Shown: positions 1-8,921 of the stretch, one piece after another
Position numbering within the stretch: the stretch's first letter is position 1
Layout of the letters: each line of letters starts with the position of its first letter
NCBI RefSeq assembly: GCF_022436705.1
Contig: NZ_JAKUHT010000011.1
Coordinates: 124,001 to 188,000, forward strand
Direction of reading: 5' to 3'
Source of the DNA: Nocardioides sp. CFH 31398
GTDB lineage: Bacteria > Actinomycetota > Actinomycetes > Propionibacteriales > Nocardioidaceae
DNA: 64,000 bases
Position numbers and translations under genes: made by a program
The notes under the pieces: model-generated
What the model was told of the DNA's origin: nothing
Seen by the model: only the letters and a program-made list of their open reading frames with translations
The model's database searches: none

Positions 1-1
1 G

Positions 2-1174
2 GTGATCAACCGCTCCGGCTCGTCGATGTCGGGCGTCGCGCTCGCCTTCGCCGTGCTGGCGATCGACCCGTCGCCGTCCGCGCTGGGACTGGTCCTGGCG
101 GCCAACAGCATCCCGACCGTCGTGTTCATGCTCCCCGGTGGCGCGCTCGCCGACCGCCTGCCGCGCGCGGTGGTGCTGCGGGGCTGCAACCTCGTCCAGT
201 GCGCCTGCCAGACCGTGACGGCCGCGCTGGTGCTGACCGGGTACGCCGAGATCTGGCACCTCGTGGCGTTGCAGGCGGTCGCTGGGACGGTGAGTGCCGT
301 CAGCTACCCGGCGTTCCTCGGCATGGTGCCGATCCTGCTGCCCGCACCCCAGCGCAAGGCGGCCTACCTGCTGATCGGCCAGGCCGACAGTGCGGTGTCC
401 GTCCTCGGCCCTGCGCTCTCCGGGCTCCTGGTGGCCACGGCCGGCGCGGGGTGGGCGCTGGCGATCGACGCCGCGACGTACGCCGGCGCGGCGTTCTTCC
501 TGTCCCTGGTGCGGCTGCCCCCGGGGGACCGCAGCCAGGCCCGCCCCAGCGTCCTCGGCGACATGGTCGCGGGCTGGTCCTTCGCCCGGGACCTCGGCTG
601 GGTGATCCCGGCGTCCATGGCGGCGCTGGTGTTCAACGCGCTGTTCGTCGGCGGCATCGAGGTGCTCGGTCCCGTGGTCGCCGACGGCACGATCGGCAGC
701 GAGGGGTGGGGCCTGGCGCTGTCGGCACAGGCGGTTGGGATCTTCGTGACGGCGTACTTCCTCGCCCGGGTGACGATCCGGGTCCCGCTGCGCACGATCA
801 TGGTCGCGTTCGCGATCTGGTGCGTGCCGATGGTCGTGCTCGGCACCCGGGTCGAGCTCTGGCTCCTCGCCGGCGCCTTCGTCGTGTCAGGCGCAGCGCT
901 CAGCCTGCTCAGCCTGGCGTGGGACCTGACGGTCCAGGAGAAGGTCCCCGAGCACATGCTGTCGCGCATCCTGGCGATCGACGGCTTCTTCTCCTTCGTG
1001 GCCACGCCGATCGGTCTGCTCGCCGCGGGCCCGCTGGCCGAGGCGTTCGGCATGCGCGCCGTCCTCCTCGGGGCCTTCGGGCTCGCCGTCCTCGTGGCGG
1101 TCGTCGGGGCGACGCGCCCGCTGCTCACCCGCGTGCGGCTCACCGGCGTCCCGGTGGACGAGGCGTCGTCCTGA
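2..1174 (+). CDS. MFS transporter, 5' end outside the window
   Basis: Major facilitator superfamily efflux-type permease of the inner membrane. The protein is almost entirely hydrophobic helices separated by short loops, and the loop after the second helix reads GGALADRLPRAVVLR, matching the MFS G-x-L-aD-r-x-g-r-r motif between TM2 and TM3. About 390 residues are visible. The sequence begins in the middle of what looks like TM1, so the true start lies upstream of base 1 and the GTG at 2 is not trusted. The substrate cannot be told. The last visible residues are a short hydrophilic tail, as is normal for the family. Confidence 0.85.
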   Translation: MINRSGSSMSGVALAFAVLAIDPSPSALGLVLAANSIPTVVFMLPGGALADRLPRAVVLRGCNLVQCACQTVTAALVLTGYAEIWHLVALQAVAGTVSAVSYPAFLGMVPILLPAPQRKAAYLLIGQADSAVSVLGPALSGLLVATAGAGWALAIDAATYAGAAFFLSLVRLPPGDRSQARPSVLGDMVAGWSFARDLGWVIPASMAALVFNALFVGGIEVLGPVVADGTIGSEGWGLALSAQAVGIFVTAYFLARVTIRVPLRTIMVAFAIWCVPMVVLGTRVELWLLAGAFVVSGAALSLLSLAWDLTVQEKVPEHMLSRILAIDGFFSFVATPIGLLAAGPLAEAFGMRAVLLGAFGLAVLVAVVGATRPLLTRVRLTGVPVDEASS

Positions 1175-1328
1175 GGGTCGTCGTGCGGGGGATGATGCGG
1201 GTCGTGCCGACGCAGACGCTGGTGCGGCCGTCGATGACCGGCTTCGTCGGCGGTGGTCCGATCGGGAGGGGTGCCGCACCGGCCTCGGCCCGCACCCGTT
1301 GTTCACCTCGGAGGACTAGACCGGCCGC

Positions 1329-1763
1329 GTGGACACGGCACCCCTCCTGACCGGCCCCCTCCTGCGCGACCGCGCCGCACTCGCGCTCGGGCTCCCGCTC
1401 CCGGCGGCGCTCGGGATCCGGTTGGTCGACGAGGGCGACCCGGCCGGTGGCGCCGTGCTGGAGGTGGGCGACCTCGCCGCGAACGGAGCGGGGGGAGCGC
1501 ACGCGGGGGCGCTCTCGGTCCTCCTCGAGGTGGCCGGGTACCTCGCGCTCGCCCCAGCGCTGACGACCGCCGAGCACGCGGTGACCCACTCGGCCGCCAC
1601 CACGTTCGTGTCCGTCGCGGCCGGGGGCCGGTCGGTCCGCGCCTCCGGGGTGCTCGACCGCCGCACGTCGCGCCTCGCCTTCGTCGGCGTCACCGCCCAC
1701 GTCGGGGACCGGGTCGTCGCCCGGTCGACCCTGGTCAAGTCCGTGGTCCCGTTCACGGGCTGA
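1329..1763 (+). CDS. PaaI-family hotdog-fold thioesterase
   Basis: Small 144-residue protein of the PaaI/hotdog thioesterase type, which hydrolyses acyl-CoA thioesters in the cytoplasm. The core segment GGAHAGALSVLLEVAGYLA (around residues 51-69) corresponds to the conserved H-G-G-x4-l-x-d helix region, followed by the strands carrying SAATTFVSVAAGG and later strands typical of the fold. GTG start. It lies alone between the MFS gene and the peptide importer operon, so context does not point to a substrate. Assignment rests on the fold pattern; specificity is unknown. Confidence 0.7.
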   Translation: MDTAPLLTGPLLRDRAALALGLPLPAALGIRLVDEGDPAGGAVLEVGDLAANGAGGAHAGALSVLLEVAGYLALAPALTTAEHAVTHSAATTFVSVAAGGRSVRASGVLDRRTSRLAFVGVTAHVGDRVVARSTLVKSVVPFTG

Positions 1764-1791
1764 CCCGCGGGGGCACGACCCCCACCGCCAC

Positions 1792-1805
1792 GTCAACCTG
1801 TTGAC
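1792..1805. promoter_or_regulatory. Inverted repeat upstream of the peptide importer operon
   Basis: GTCAAC-CT-GTTGAC is a perfect 6+6 inverted repeat about 76 bp before the start of the substrate-binding protein gene. It could be an upstream operator or part of a promoter (TTGACC at 1801). No direct evidence of the bound protein. Confidence 0.35.
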
Positions 1806-1835
1806 CGCGCGGGACGACCTGGGGCAGGGTCGGAA

Positions 1836-1843
1836 TGTATACA
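1836..1843. promoter_or_regulatory. Candidate GntR/FCD operator TGTATACA over the -10 region
   Basis: TGTATACA is a perfect 8-bp palindrome 38 bp before the ATG at 1882, and it contains a TATACA hexamer that could serve as the -10 box. FadR-subfamily GntR regulators are known to bind sites built around GTATAC. A regulator of exactly that class is encoded at 8922-9587 at the end of this operon, so autoregulated repression is the natural inference. Confidence 0.55.
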
Positions 1844-1881
1844 AACGCCGCCGGCACCCCTGACTCGGACGAGGTGACCTG

Positions 1882-3546
1882 ATGGACCTGTTGCACCGGC
1901 GCGCCCGCGGACCGGCCCCGGGACTCCTGGCCGCAGCCCTCGGTGTCGCCCTCCTGGCCACGGCCTGCTCCCCGGTGCAGCCGCGCCAGGAAGCGGTGGA
2001 CCGGCCCGACGTCACCGCGGTGACGGCCGACGGGCAGGAGCTGCGGCGCGGCGGCGAGCTGGCCATGGGGCTGTCGGCCGAGCCCGACGTCCTCGACCCG
2101 ACGACGTCGAGCTCGCTCTACACCCGCTACGTGATGAACACGATCTGCGAGAAGCTCTACGACATCGACGCGGACAACGAGATCGTGCCGCAGCTCGCCG
2201 CCGACCTGCCCACGATCCGCCGCGGCGGGCGCGAGGTCGAGATCCCGCTGCGCGAGGGCATCCGGTTCGCCGACGGCACCGACTTCGACGCCGCGGCCGT
2301 GCAGCAGACGCTCGATCGGCACCTGACCAAGGACGACTCCGCCCGCAGCGGCGAGATGGGTCCGGTCACCGACATCACCACGCCCGACGAGCGCACCGTC
2401 GTCCTGTCGTACGACGAGCCGTTCGCGCCGATCACGGCCTCGCTCGCCGACCGCGCCGGGATGATCATGTCGCCCGCCGCCCTCGACGAGCTCGGCGACG
2501 ACTTCGGCCAGTCCCCGGTCTGCGTGGGGCCGTTCCGGTTCGTCGAGCGGATCCCGCAGACCTCGATCACCGTCGAGAAGGACCCGCTGTACTACGACGC
2601 CGACGAGGTCATGCTCGACCGCATCGAGTACCGCATCATCACCGACGCGAACATCCGCGCGGCCAACCTGCGTGCCGGCGAGGTGCAGGTCATCGACACC
2701 GTCTCCCCGCAGGACGTCTCCTACCTGCGCCGCGACGACAGCCTCGGCACCCTGCAGGTGGGCTCGCTGGGCTACCAGGGCGTCACCTTCAACGTCGGCA
2801 ACACCGACGGCGTCGGCAACCCGCCGGGGGAGATCGACACGCCGCTGGCCCAGGACCCGCGGCTGCGCCAGGCCTTCGAGCTCAGCATCGACCGCGAGGC
2901 CCTCGTCAACTCGGTGTTCAACAACGAGGCCGCGCCGGCCTGCTCGGCGATCTCGCCGGACACGCCGTACGCCACCGACGTGAGCAACGACTGTCCCGAG
3001 CACGACCCCGAGGAGTCCCTGCGGCTGCTCGAGGAGGCCGGTGTCGAGACGCCGGTCGAGATCGAGATGACGGTCAGCAACACCCCCGACACCCTGCGGC
3101 TCGCCCAGGCGCTGCAGGCGATGGTGGCCGACGGCGGCTTCGACCTCGAGATCTCGCCCGTGGAGTACTCCACGCTGCTCGACCAGCAGGACCGCGGTGA
3201 CTACGAGGCCCTGCAGCTCGGCTGGTCCGGCCGCATCGACCCCCACGGCAACCTCTTCGGCTTCGTCGTCACCGAGCAGCCCGACAACGTCGCCGGCTAC
3301 AGCAACCCCGAGGTCGACGAGCTCATGACCCGAGCGGCGCAGGAGGAGGGGACCGCGCAGCGGGCCCGCACGTACGGCGAGGCCATCGAGGTGCTGCGCG
3401 AGGACCTGCCGATCGTCTACCTCTACCGGCTGACCAGCCTGACCGGCTACTCGCGCGAGGTCACCGACATCGCGACGTACGGCGACGGCGTCGTGCGGCT
3501 CGGCCGGGCGGCCTACCTCGCCGACCCCGAGGCGGGGGAGGAGTGA
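1882..3546 (+). CDS. Peptide ABC transporter substrate-binding lipoprotein (SBP family 5)
   Basis: Extracellular solute-binding protein of the DppA/OppA class (SBP_bac_5), 554 residues, delivering peptides to the membrane permeases encoded next. The N-terminus has basic residues, a hydrophobic stretch and a lipobox ending LLATAC near residue 29, so it should be lipid-anchored outside the membrane. Motifs typical of the family include GGELAMGLSAEPDVLDPT after the signal peptide and the LREGIRFADGTDFDA segment. The ATG has GAGG upstream. It is the first gene of the operon running to 9587, and its stop overlaps the next start. The ligand is not shown by sequence; the enzyme at 5436 suggests gamma-glutamyl compounds. 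Confidence 0.92.
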   Translation: MDLLHRRARGPAPGLLAAALGVALLATACSPVQPRQEAVDRPDVTAVTADGQELRRGGELAMGLSAEPDVLDPTTSSSLYTRYVMNTICEKLYDIDADNEIVPQLAADLPTIRRGGREVEIPLREGIRFADGTDFDAAAVQQTLDRHLTKDDSARSGEMGPVTDITTPDERTVVLSYDEPFAPITASLADRAGMIMSPAALDELGDDFGQSPVCVGPFRFVERIPQTSITVEKDPLYYDADEVMLDRIEYRIITDANIRAANLRAGEVQVIDTVSPQDVSYLRRDDSLGTLQVGSLGYQGVTFNVGNTDGVGNPPGEIDTPLAQDPRLRQAFELSIDREALVNSVFNNEAAPACSAISPDTPYATDVSNDCPEHDPEESLRLLEEAGVETPVEIEMTVSNTPDTLRLAQALQAMVADGGFDLEISPVEYSTLLDQQDRGDYEALQLGWSGRIDPHGNLFGFVVTEQPDNVAGYSNPEVDELMTRAAQEEGTAQRARTYGEAIEVLREDLPIVYLYRLTSLTGYSREVTDIATYGDGVVRLGRAAYLADPEAGEE

Positions 3547-4502
3547 TGGCGCGGTACCTCGGGATCCGGGCGCTGCAGTCCGTCGTGACCCTCGTGCTGT
3601 CGTCGATCGTGGTCTTCCTCGGCGTCCGGGCCCTGCCCGGCGACCCCGCCCGGGCGCTGGCGGGGGAGGAGGCCACGCCCGAGACGCTCGCCGCGATCCG
3701 CGCCGACCTCGGGCTCGACGACCCGTTGCCGCAGCAGTACCTCGCCTTCCTCGGCCAGGTGCTGCGCGGCGACCTCGGGACGTCGGTCCGCACGGGCCAG
3801 CCGGTCACCGAGCTGGTCGCCGCGACGCTGCCGGTGACCCTCTGGCTGTCCCTGGGCGCCCTGCTCGTCGCGATCGTGGTCGGCATCGGCGCGGGCGTCG
3901 TCGCGGCCGTCCACCGCGGCCGCTGGCCGGAGTGGGTGGCCAACGGCTTCACCCTCGTGGCGCTGTCGGTGCCGAGCTTCTGGCTGGGCATCCTCGCGAT
4001 CCTCTACCTCGCCGTCGGCCTCGGCTGGTTCCCCGCCTCCGGGTTCGTGCCGCTGCGCGAGGACCCGCTGCGCTGGGCCTACCACCTCGTCCTGCCGTCG
4101 CTGGTGCTCGGGACGGCGCTCGCCGCCGTCGTCATGCGCCAGACCCGGGCGTCGATGATCACGGCCCTGTCGACGGACTACGTGCGCACCGCCCGGGCGA
4201 AGGGCATGCCGCGCGGCAAGGTCCTCACCCGGTTCGCGCTGCGCAACTCGCTGATCGTCGTCGTGACCATCGTCGGTCTCCAGCTCGGCGGCCTCATCTC
4301 CGGCGCGGTAGTCACCGAGCGCATCTTCGGGCTGCCGGGCTTCGGCAAGCTCACGCTCGACTCCGTCTTCACGCGCGACTACCCGGTCGTGCAGGCCGTC
4401 GTCATCGTCGTGACCGCGGCCTACGTGCTCATCAACCTCGCCGTCGACGTCCTCTACTCGGTCATCAACCCGCGCATCCGCGTCGGAGGGAGCCAGGCAT
4501 GA
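3546..4502 (+). CDS. Peptide ABC transporter permease, DppB type
   Basis: Integral membrane permease subunit (318 residues from the ATG at 3546, which overlaps the preceding TGA as TGATG; a GTG one codon earlier is less likely). It begins with the family's typical N-terminal helix followed by VRALPGDPARALAGEEATPE, and contains the EAA-loop region TDYVRTARAKGMPRGKV that contacts the ATPase. The C-terminal GLPGFGKLTLDS and final helix are also standard for DppB/OppB. It pairs with the DppC-type permease that overlaps its stop codon. Confidence 0.93.
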   Translation: MARYLGIRALQSVVTLVLSSIVVFLGVRALPGDPARALAGEEATPETLAAIRADLGLDDPLPQQYLAFLGQVLRGDLGTSVRTGQPVTELVAATLPVTLWLSLGALLVAIVVGIGAGVVAAVHRGRWPEWVANGFTLVALSVPSFWLGILAILYLAVGLGWFPASGFVPLREDPLRWAYHLVLPSLVLGTALAAVVMRQTRASMITALSTDYVRTARAKGMPRGKVLTRFALRNSLIVVVTIVGLQLGGLISGAVVTERIFGLPGFGKLTLDSVFTRDYPVVQAVVIVVTAAYVLINLAVDVLYSVINPRIRVGGSQA

Positions 4503-5416
4503 CCTCGACACCGGTCGACCCGCCCGTGGGCGGGCCCCCGCCACCCCCGACGACACCCGGCTCGGAGGCGGACCTCGGCTCCCGCCGCGGTCGCGTGGTC
4601 CGCGAGCTGCTGGGCAACCCGCTCGGCCTGGTCGGCGGCGGGCTGCTGCTCCTCGTCGTCCTCGTCGCCGTCCTGGCGCCGCTGATCACGGCGTACTCGC
4701 CGACCGAGGTGGACTTCGACCTGCCCTTCCAGAAGCCGTTGACCGAGGGCTACCCGCTGGGCACCGACGACCTCGGCCGCGACGTCTGGACCCGCATCGC
4801 CTACGGCGCCCGCGCGTCGCTGCTCGTCGGCCTCATCGCCGTCGGGCTCGCCGTCGCGGTCGGCACCCCGCTCGGGCTCGCCGCCGGCTGGTGGGGCTGG
4901 CTGGACGCGATCGTGTCCCGCCTGACCGACCTGATGCTGGCGTTCCCGTTCCTGGTGATCGCCGTCGGGCTGGCCGCGATCAACGGAGCGAGCCTCACCG
5001 GCGCCGCGGTGGCGCTCGGCATCTCGCAGGTCCCGACGATGGTCCGCGTCGTCCGGGCCGAGACCATCCGGGTGAAGCAGCTCGAGTTCGTCACCGCCGC
5101 GAGGAGCCTCGACGCGTCTTCGGGCCGCATCCTCGCCCAGCACGTGCTGCCCAACACGGCGTCGACGATCATCGTCCAGGCGACGGTGATCATGCCGGTC
5201 GCGGTGATCGGCGAGGCGATCCTGTCGTTCCTCGGCCTCGGCATCCAGCCGCCCACCCCGAGCCTCGGGATCATGCTGTCCGACGCCCAGCAGTACATCT
5301 TCCGGGCGCCCTCGGCCGCCATCTTCCCGGGCGTCGCGATCGCCGTCATCTGCCTGGGGTTCAACCTGTTCGGCGACGCCCTGCGCGACGCCCTCGACCC
5401 GACGTCCCGCCGATGA
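4499..5416 (+). CDS. Peptide ABC transporter permease, DppC type
   Basis: Second permease, 305 residues. The start ATG at 4499 overlaps the previous TGA (ATGA), which fixes it. An unusually proline-rich N-terminal tail of about 25 residues precedes the standard DppC N-terminal domain (OppC_N) and the signature GTDDLGRDVWTRIAYGARAS. The EAA loop reads KQLEFVTAARSLDASSGRIL, and the protein ends with the conserved FNLFGDALRDALDP. It forms a heterodimeric channel with the preceding DppB-type subunit. Confidence 0.93.
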   Translation: MTSTPVDPPVGGPPPPPTTPGSEADLGSRRGRVVRELLGNPLGLVGGGLLLLVVLVAVLAPLITAYSPTEVDFDLPFQKPLTEGYPLGTDDLGRDVWTRIAYGARASLLVGLIAVGLAVAVGTPLGLAAGWWGWLDAIVSRLTDLMLAFPFLVIAVGLAAINGASLTGAAVALGISQVPTMVRVVRAETIRVKQLEFVTAARSLDASSGRILAQHVLPNTASTIIVQATVIMPVAVIGEAILSFLGLGIQPPTPSLGIMLSDAQQYIFRAPSAAIFPGVAIAVICLGFNLFGDALRDALDPTSRR

Positions 5417-5435
5417 CCCCGCACGAGAGGACCCC

Positions 5436-7265
5436 GTGACCACCCAGGCGACCCCCTTCCCCGACCCGCCCGCCGAGCTGACCCGGCCGGACCTCGTCGG
5501 CCGGTTCGGCATGTGCGCCTCGACGCACTGGCTGGCCAGCACCACGGCGCAGTCGGTGCTCGAGCGCGGCGGCAACGCCTTCGACGCCGCGGTGGCCGGC
5601 GCCTTCGTGCTCCACGTCGCCGAGCCGCACCTGAACGGGCCCGGCGGCGACGTCACGGCGCTGCTCGCCACCGCCGGCGACCCGGCACCGCAGGTCCTCG
5701 TGGGCCAGGGACCCGCCCCGGCGGCCGCGACCGTCGAGCACTACCGCGCCGAGGGCCTCGACCTCGTGCCCGGGGCGGGGTCGCTGGCGGCCGCCGTCCC
5801 CGGCGCCGTCGACGCGTGGCTGACGCTGCTGCGCGACCACGGGACCTGGGAGCTCGCCGACGTGCTCGAGCCCGCGATCGGCTACGCCGAGGACGGCGTC
5901 CCGATCGGGCCCCGTGTCGCCGCGGCCATCGCCGGCGTGCTGGACCTGTTCACCGACCACTGGCCGTCCTCGGCCGCGCTGTGGCTGCCCGGCGGCGAGC
6001 TGCCCGCCGTGGGCGCCGTCCTGCCGATGCCCGCCTGGGCGCGGACGCTGCGCCGGCTGCTGGACGCCGGCACCGGCGAGGGCCGGGAGGCCCGCATCGA
6101 CGCCGTCCTCGCCGAGTGGCGCTCCGGCTTCGTCGCGACCGAGGTCGAGCGGTTCGTGCAGGGCGAGCACCGCCACTCCTCGGGCACCGACCACGCCGGC
6201 GTGCTGACGGCCGCCGACATGGCCGGCTGGCGGGCGACGTACGAGCCGGCGACCACCCTGGACTTCCACGGCGTCACCGTCGCGAAGACCGGCGCGTGGG
6301 GCCAGGGCCCGGTGCTGCTGCAGGCCCTGGCGATCCTCGAGGGCTTCGCCCCGGAGGAGGTCGACCCCTCCACCGAGGCAGGGGCCCACCGGGTCCTCGA
6401 GGCCCTCAAGCTCGCCCTCGCCGACCGCGACGCCTGGTACGGCGACCCCGACCCCGCCGGCGACGAGCCACCCGTGCCGCTGGACCGGCTCCTGTCCACC
6501 GAGTACGCCGCCGAGCGCCGCGCGCTGATCGGTGACGAGGCCTCCCACGAGATCCGACCCGGCACGGTCGACGGCCGGGAGCCGTACCTGCCGCCGCTGG
6601 TCGCCACCGGCGGCCCCGGGGCGGCCGGCGCCGCCGCCGGCGCGGGGGAGCCGACCGTCTCCGTCGCCGGACGCACCCGCGGCGACACCTGCCACATCGA
6701 CGTCGTCGACCGGTGGGGCAACCTGGTCTCGGCGACGCCGTCCGGGGGCTGGCTGCAGTCCTCGCCGACGATCCCCGAGCTCGGGTTCTGCCTCGGCACC
6801 CGCCTGCAGATGACCTGGCTCGACGAGGCCTCGCCGTCCGCGCTGCGCCCCGGTCGCCGCCCGCGGACCACGCTCACCCCGACGCTGCTGCTCCGCGACG
6901 GGGTGCCGTTCTCCGCGCTCGGCACGCCGGGCGGGGACCAGCAGGACCAGTGGCAGCTGTCCTACCTGCTGCGCACGATCGTGGGGGGCTGGACCCCGCA
7001 GCAGGCCATCGACGCCCCGACGCTGCACACGACGTCGATGGCCGGGTCGTTCTGGCCGCGCGAGTGGACGCCGGGCGGCGCCGTCGTCGAGGACCGTCTC
7101 GGTGAGGACGTGATCCGCGGCCTCGAGGCCCGCGGCCACGTCGTCACCCGCGCCGGCGACTGGGCCCTCGGACGGCTCTCCGCCGTCACCCGCGACCCCG
7201 AGACCGGGCTGCTCGGCGCGGCCGCCAACCCCCGAGGAGCGCAGGGCTATGCCGTCGGACGCTGA
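5436..7265 (+). CDS. Gamma-glutamyltransferase-family enzyme inside the peptide importer operon
   Basis: Ntn-hydrolase of the gamma-glutamyltranspeptidase family, 609 residues. It shows the early motif ERGGNAFDAAVAGAFVLHVAEP, the nucleophile-forming segment GDTCHIDVVDRWGNLVSATPSGG (Thr418 as the expected processing and catalytic residue) and a C-terminal TPGGDQQDQWQ block. There is no signal peptide, whereas classical GGTs are exported, so it should act in the cytoplasm on imported substrate. The GTG start follows GAGAGGA. It lies between the permease and ATPase genes and overlaps the latter by 17 bp, so it is co-translated with the importer. Autocleavage into two subunits is expected from the family. 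The exact gamma-glutamyl substrate is unknown. Confidence 0.85.
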   Translation: MTTQATPFPDPPAELTRPDLVGRFGMCASTHWLASTTAQSVLERGGNAFDAAVAGAFVLHVAEPHLNGPGGDVTALLATAGDPAPQVLVGQGPAPAAATVEHYRAEGLDLVPGAGSLAAAVPGAVDAWLTLLRDHGTWELADVLEPAIGYAEDGVPIGPRVAAAIAGVLDLFTDHWPSSAALWLPGGELPAVGAVLPMPAWARTLRRLLDAGTGEGREARIDAVLAEWRSGFVATEVERFVQGEHRHSSGTDHAGVLTAADMAGWRATYEPATTLDFHGVTVAKTGAWGQGPVLLQALAILEGFAPEEVDPSTEAGAHRVLEALKLALADRDAWYGDPDPAGDEPPVPLDRLLSTEYAAERRALIGDEASHEIRPGTVDGREPYLPPLVATGGPGAAGAAAGAGEPTVSVAGRTRGDTCHIDVVDRWGNLVSATPSGGWLQSSPTIPELGFCLGTRLQMTWLDEASPSALRPGRRPRTTLTPTLLLRDGVPFSALGTPGGDQQDQWQLSYLLRTIVGGWTPQQAIDAPTLHTTSMAGSFWPREWTPGGAVVEDRLGEDVIRGLEARGHVVTRAGDWALGRLSAVTRDPETGLLGAAANPRGAQGYAVGR

Positions 7266-8901
7266 GAAGACGCAGGACCCGCTGCTCGAGGTGCGCGGCC
7301 TCGAGGTGTCGTACGGCGAGGTCCCCGTGCTCCACGGCGTCGACGTCACCGTCGCCCTCGGGGAGCGCGTCGCCGTGGTGGGGGAGTCCGGGTCCGGCAA
7401 GTCGACCACCGCGGCCGCCGTCCTCGGGCTGCTGCCCGGGCGGGGCCGGGTCACCGGCGGCGCCATCCGCTTCCGCGGCGAGGACGTCACCCACGCCGAC
7501 GAGTCCCGGCTGCGGCGGCTGCGCGGCCGCGAGGTCGGCCTCGTCCCGCAGGACCCGATGTCGAACCTCAACCCCGCCACCCGCGTCGGGGCGCAGGTCG
7601 CCGAGACCCTCGTCGCCCACGGCCTCGCGAGGGGCCGCGCGGCGAGGGAACGGGCGATCGAGCTGCTCGGCGAGGCCGGCATCGAGCAGCCGGAGCGCCG
7701 CTACCGGCAGTACCCCCACGAGTTCTCCGGCGGCATGCGCCAGCGGGTGCTGATCGCCATGGCGCTGGCCTGCGAGCCGGCGCTGCTCATCGCCGACGAG
7801 CCCACGTCCGCGCTGGACGTCACCGTGCAGCGGCGGATCCTCGACCACCTGGAGTCGCTGCGCGCCTCGCGCGGCGCGTCACTGCTGATCGTCACCCACG
7901 ACCTCGGCCTCGCCGCCGACCGCGCGGACCGCATCGTCGTGATGTCGAAGGGCGAGGTCGTCGAGACCGGACCCGCGGAGGCGATCCTCCGTGACCCGCA
8001 GCACGAGTACACCCGGCGGCTCGTCGCGGCGGCCCCGTCCGTGAACGCCTCGAAGGTCGTCGCCGCCGGGAGCACCCGGCTGACCGGGCAGGCGGCCCCG
8101 GCCGCCGGCGAGCCGTCGGCACGCCCCCTGCTCGAGGTCGACGACCTGGTGAGGACGTACAAGGTCCGCGGCCGTCGCGAGCCCCTCGTCGCCGTCGACC
8201 ACGTCTCGTTCTCCCTGCAGGCCGGGACGACGACCGCGGTGGTGGGGGAGTCCGGCTCCGGCAAGACCACGGTGGCGCGCATGGTGCTGGGGCTCGAGGA
8301 GCCCACCTCCGGCGAGGTCCGGCTCGAGGGCGAGGTCGTCCGCACGGCCCGCGGCGCGGCGCGGCGCGCCGTACGCCGGACGATGCAGCCGGTCTTCCAG
8401 GACCCCTACGCCTCCCTCGACCCCACCTTCACCGTCGAGCGGATCGTCGACGAGCCGCTGCGGGTGTTCAAGGTCGGCGACCGGGCCTCACGCCGGGCGC
8501 GGGTCACCGAGCTGCTCGACCAGGTGGCGCTGCCGGCGTCCGTGGGTCAGCGCTTCCCGGGCGAGCTGTCCGGCGGGCAGCGCCAGCGCGTCGCCATCGC
8601 CCGTGCGCTCGCCCTCGACCCCCGTCTCATGGTGTGCGACGAGGCGGTCTCCGCGCTCGACGTCCTCGTGCAGGACCAGGTGATGACCCTGCTCGACGAC
8701 CTCCAGCGCGACCTGGGGATCTCGTACCTGTTCATCACCCACGACCTCGCGGTCGTGCGCCAGCTCGCCCGTGACGTCGTCGTCATGCGCAGCGGTCGGG
8801 TCGTCGAGCACGGCACCGTGGACGAGGTGTTCGCCTCGCCACGCGAGGAGTACACCCGCGACCTGCTCGACGCCATCCCCGGCGCCGGGTTCTTCTCCTA
8901 G
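7249..8901 (+). CDS. Fused dipeptide ABC transporter ATPase (DppD-DppF type)
   Basis: A single 550-residue polypeptide carries two complete ABC ATPase domains, replacing separate DppD and DppF subunits. Domain 1 has Walker A GESGSGKST (45-53), signature FSGGMRQR and Walker B LLIADEPTSALD. Domain 2 has Walker A GESGSGKTT near residue 332, signature LSGGQRQR and Walker B LMVCDEAVSALD. Both end with the oligopeptide-type C-terminal region, including HEYTRRL and EEYTRDLL. The ATG follows GAGGAG and lies inside the end of the gamma-glutamyltransferase gene. It energises the two permeases at 3546 and 4499. Confidence 0.94.
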   Translation: MPSDAEKTQDPLLEVRGLEVSYGEVPVLHGVDVTVALGERVAVVGESGSGKSTTAAAVLGLLPGRGRVTGGAIRFRGEDVTHADESRLRRLRGREVGLVPQDPMSNLNPATRVGAQVAETLVAHGLARGRAARERAIELLGEAGIEQPERRYRQYPHEFSGGMRQRVLIAMALACEPALLIADEPTSALDVTVQRRILDHLESLRASRGASLLIVTHDLGLAADRADRIVVMSKGEVVETGPAEAILRDPQHEYTRRLVAAAPSVNASKVVAAGSTRLTGQAAPAAGEPSARPLLEVDDLVRTYKVRGRREPLVAVDHVSFSLQAGTTTAVVGESGSGKTTVARMVLGLEEPTSGEVRLEGEVVRTARGAARRAVRRTMQPVFQDPYASLDPTFTVERIVDEPLRVFKVGDRASRRARVTELLDQVALPASVGQRFPGELSGGQRQRVAIARALALDPRLMVCDEAVSALDVLVQDQVMTLLDDLQRDLGISYLFITHDLAVVRQLARDVVVMRSGRVVEHGTVDEVFASPREEYTRDLLDAIPGAGFFS

Positions 8902-8921
8902 CGGCGCGACGGGGGAGAGGC

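Noticed and set aside
1753..3246. 497-codon open frame on the minus strand
   Set aside because: Antisense to the peptide-binding lipoprotein, with valine/arginine/aspartate repeats typical of a shadow.
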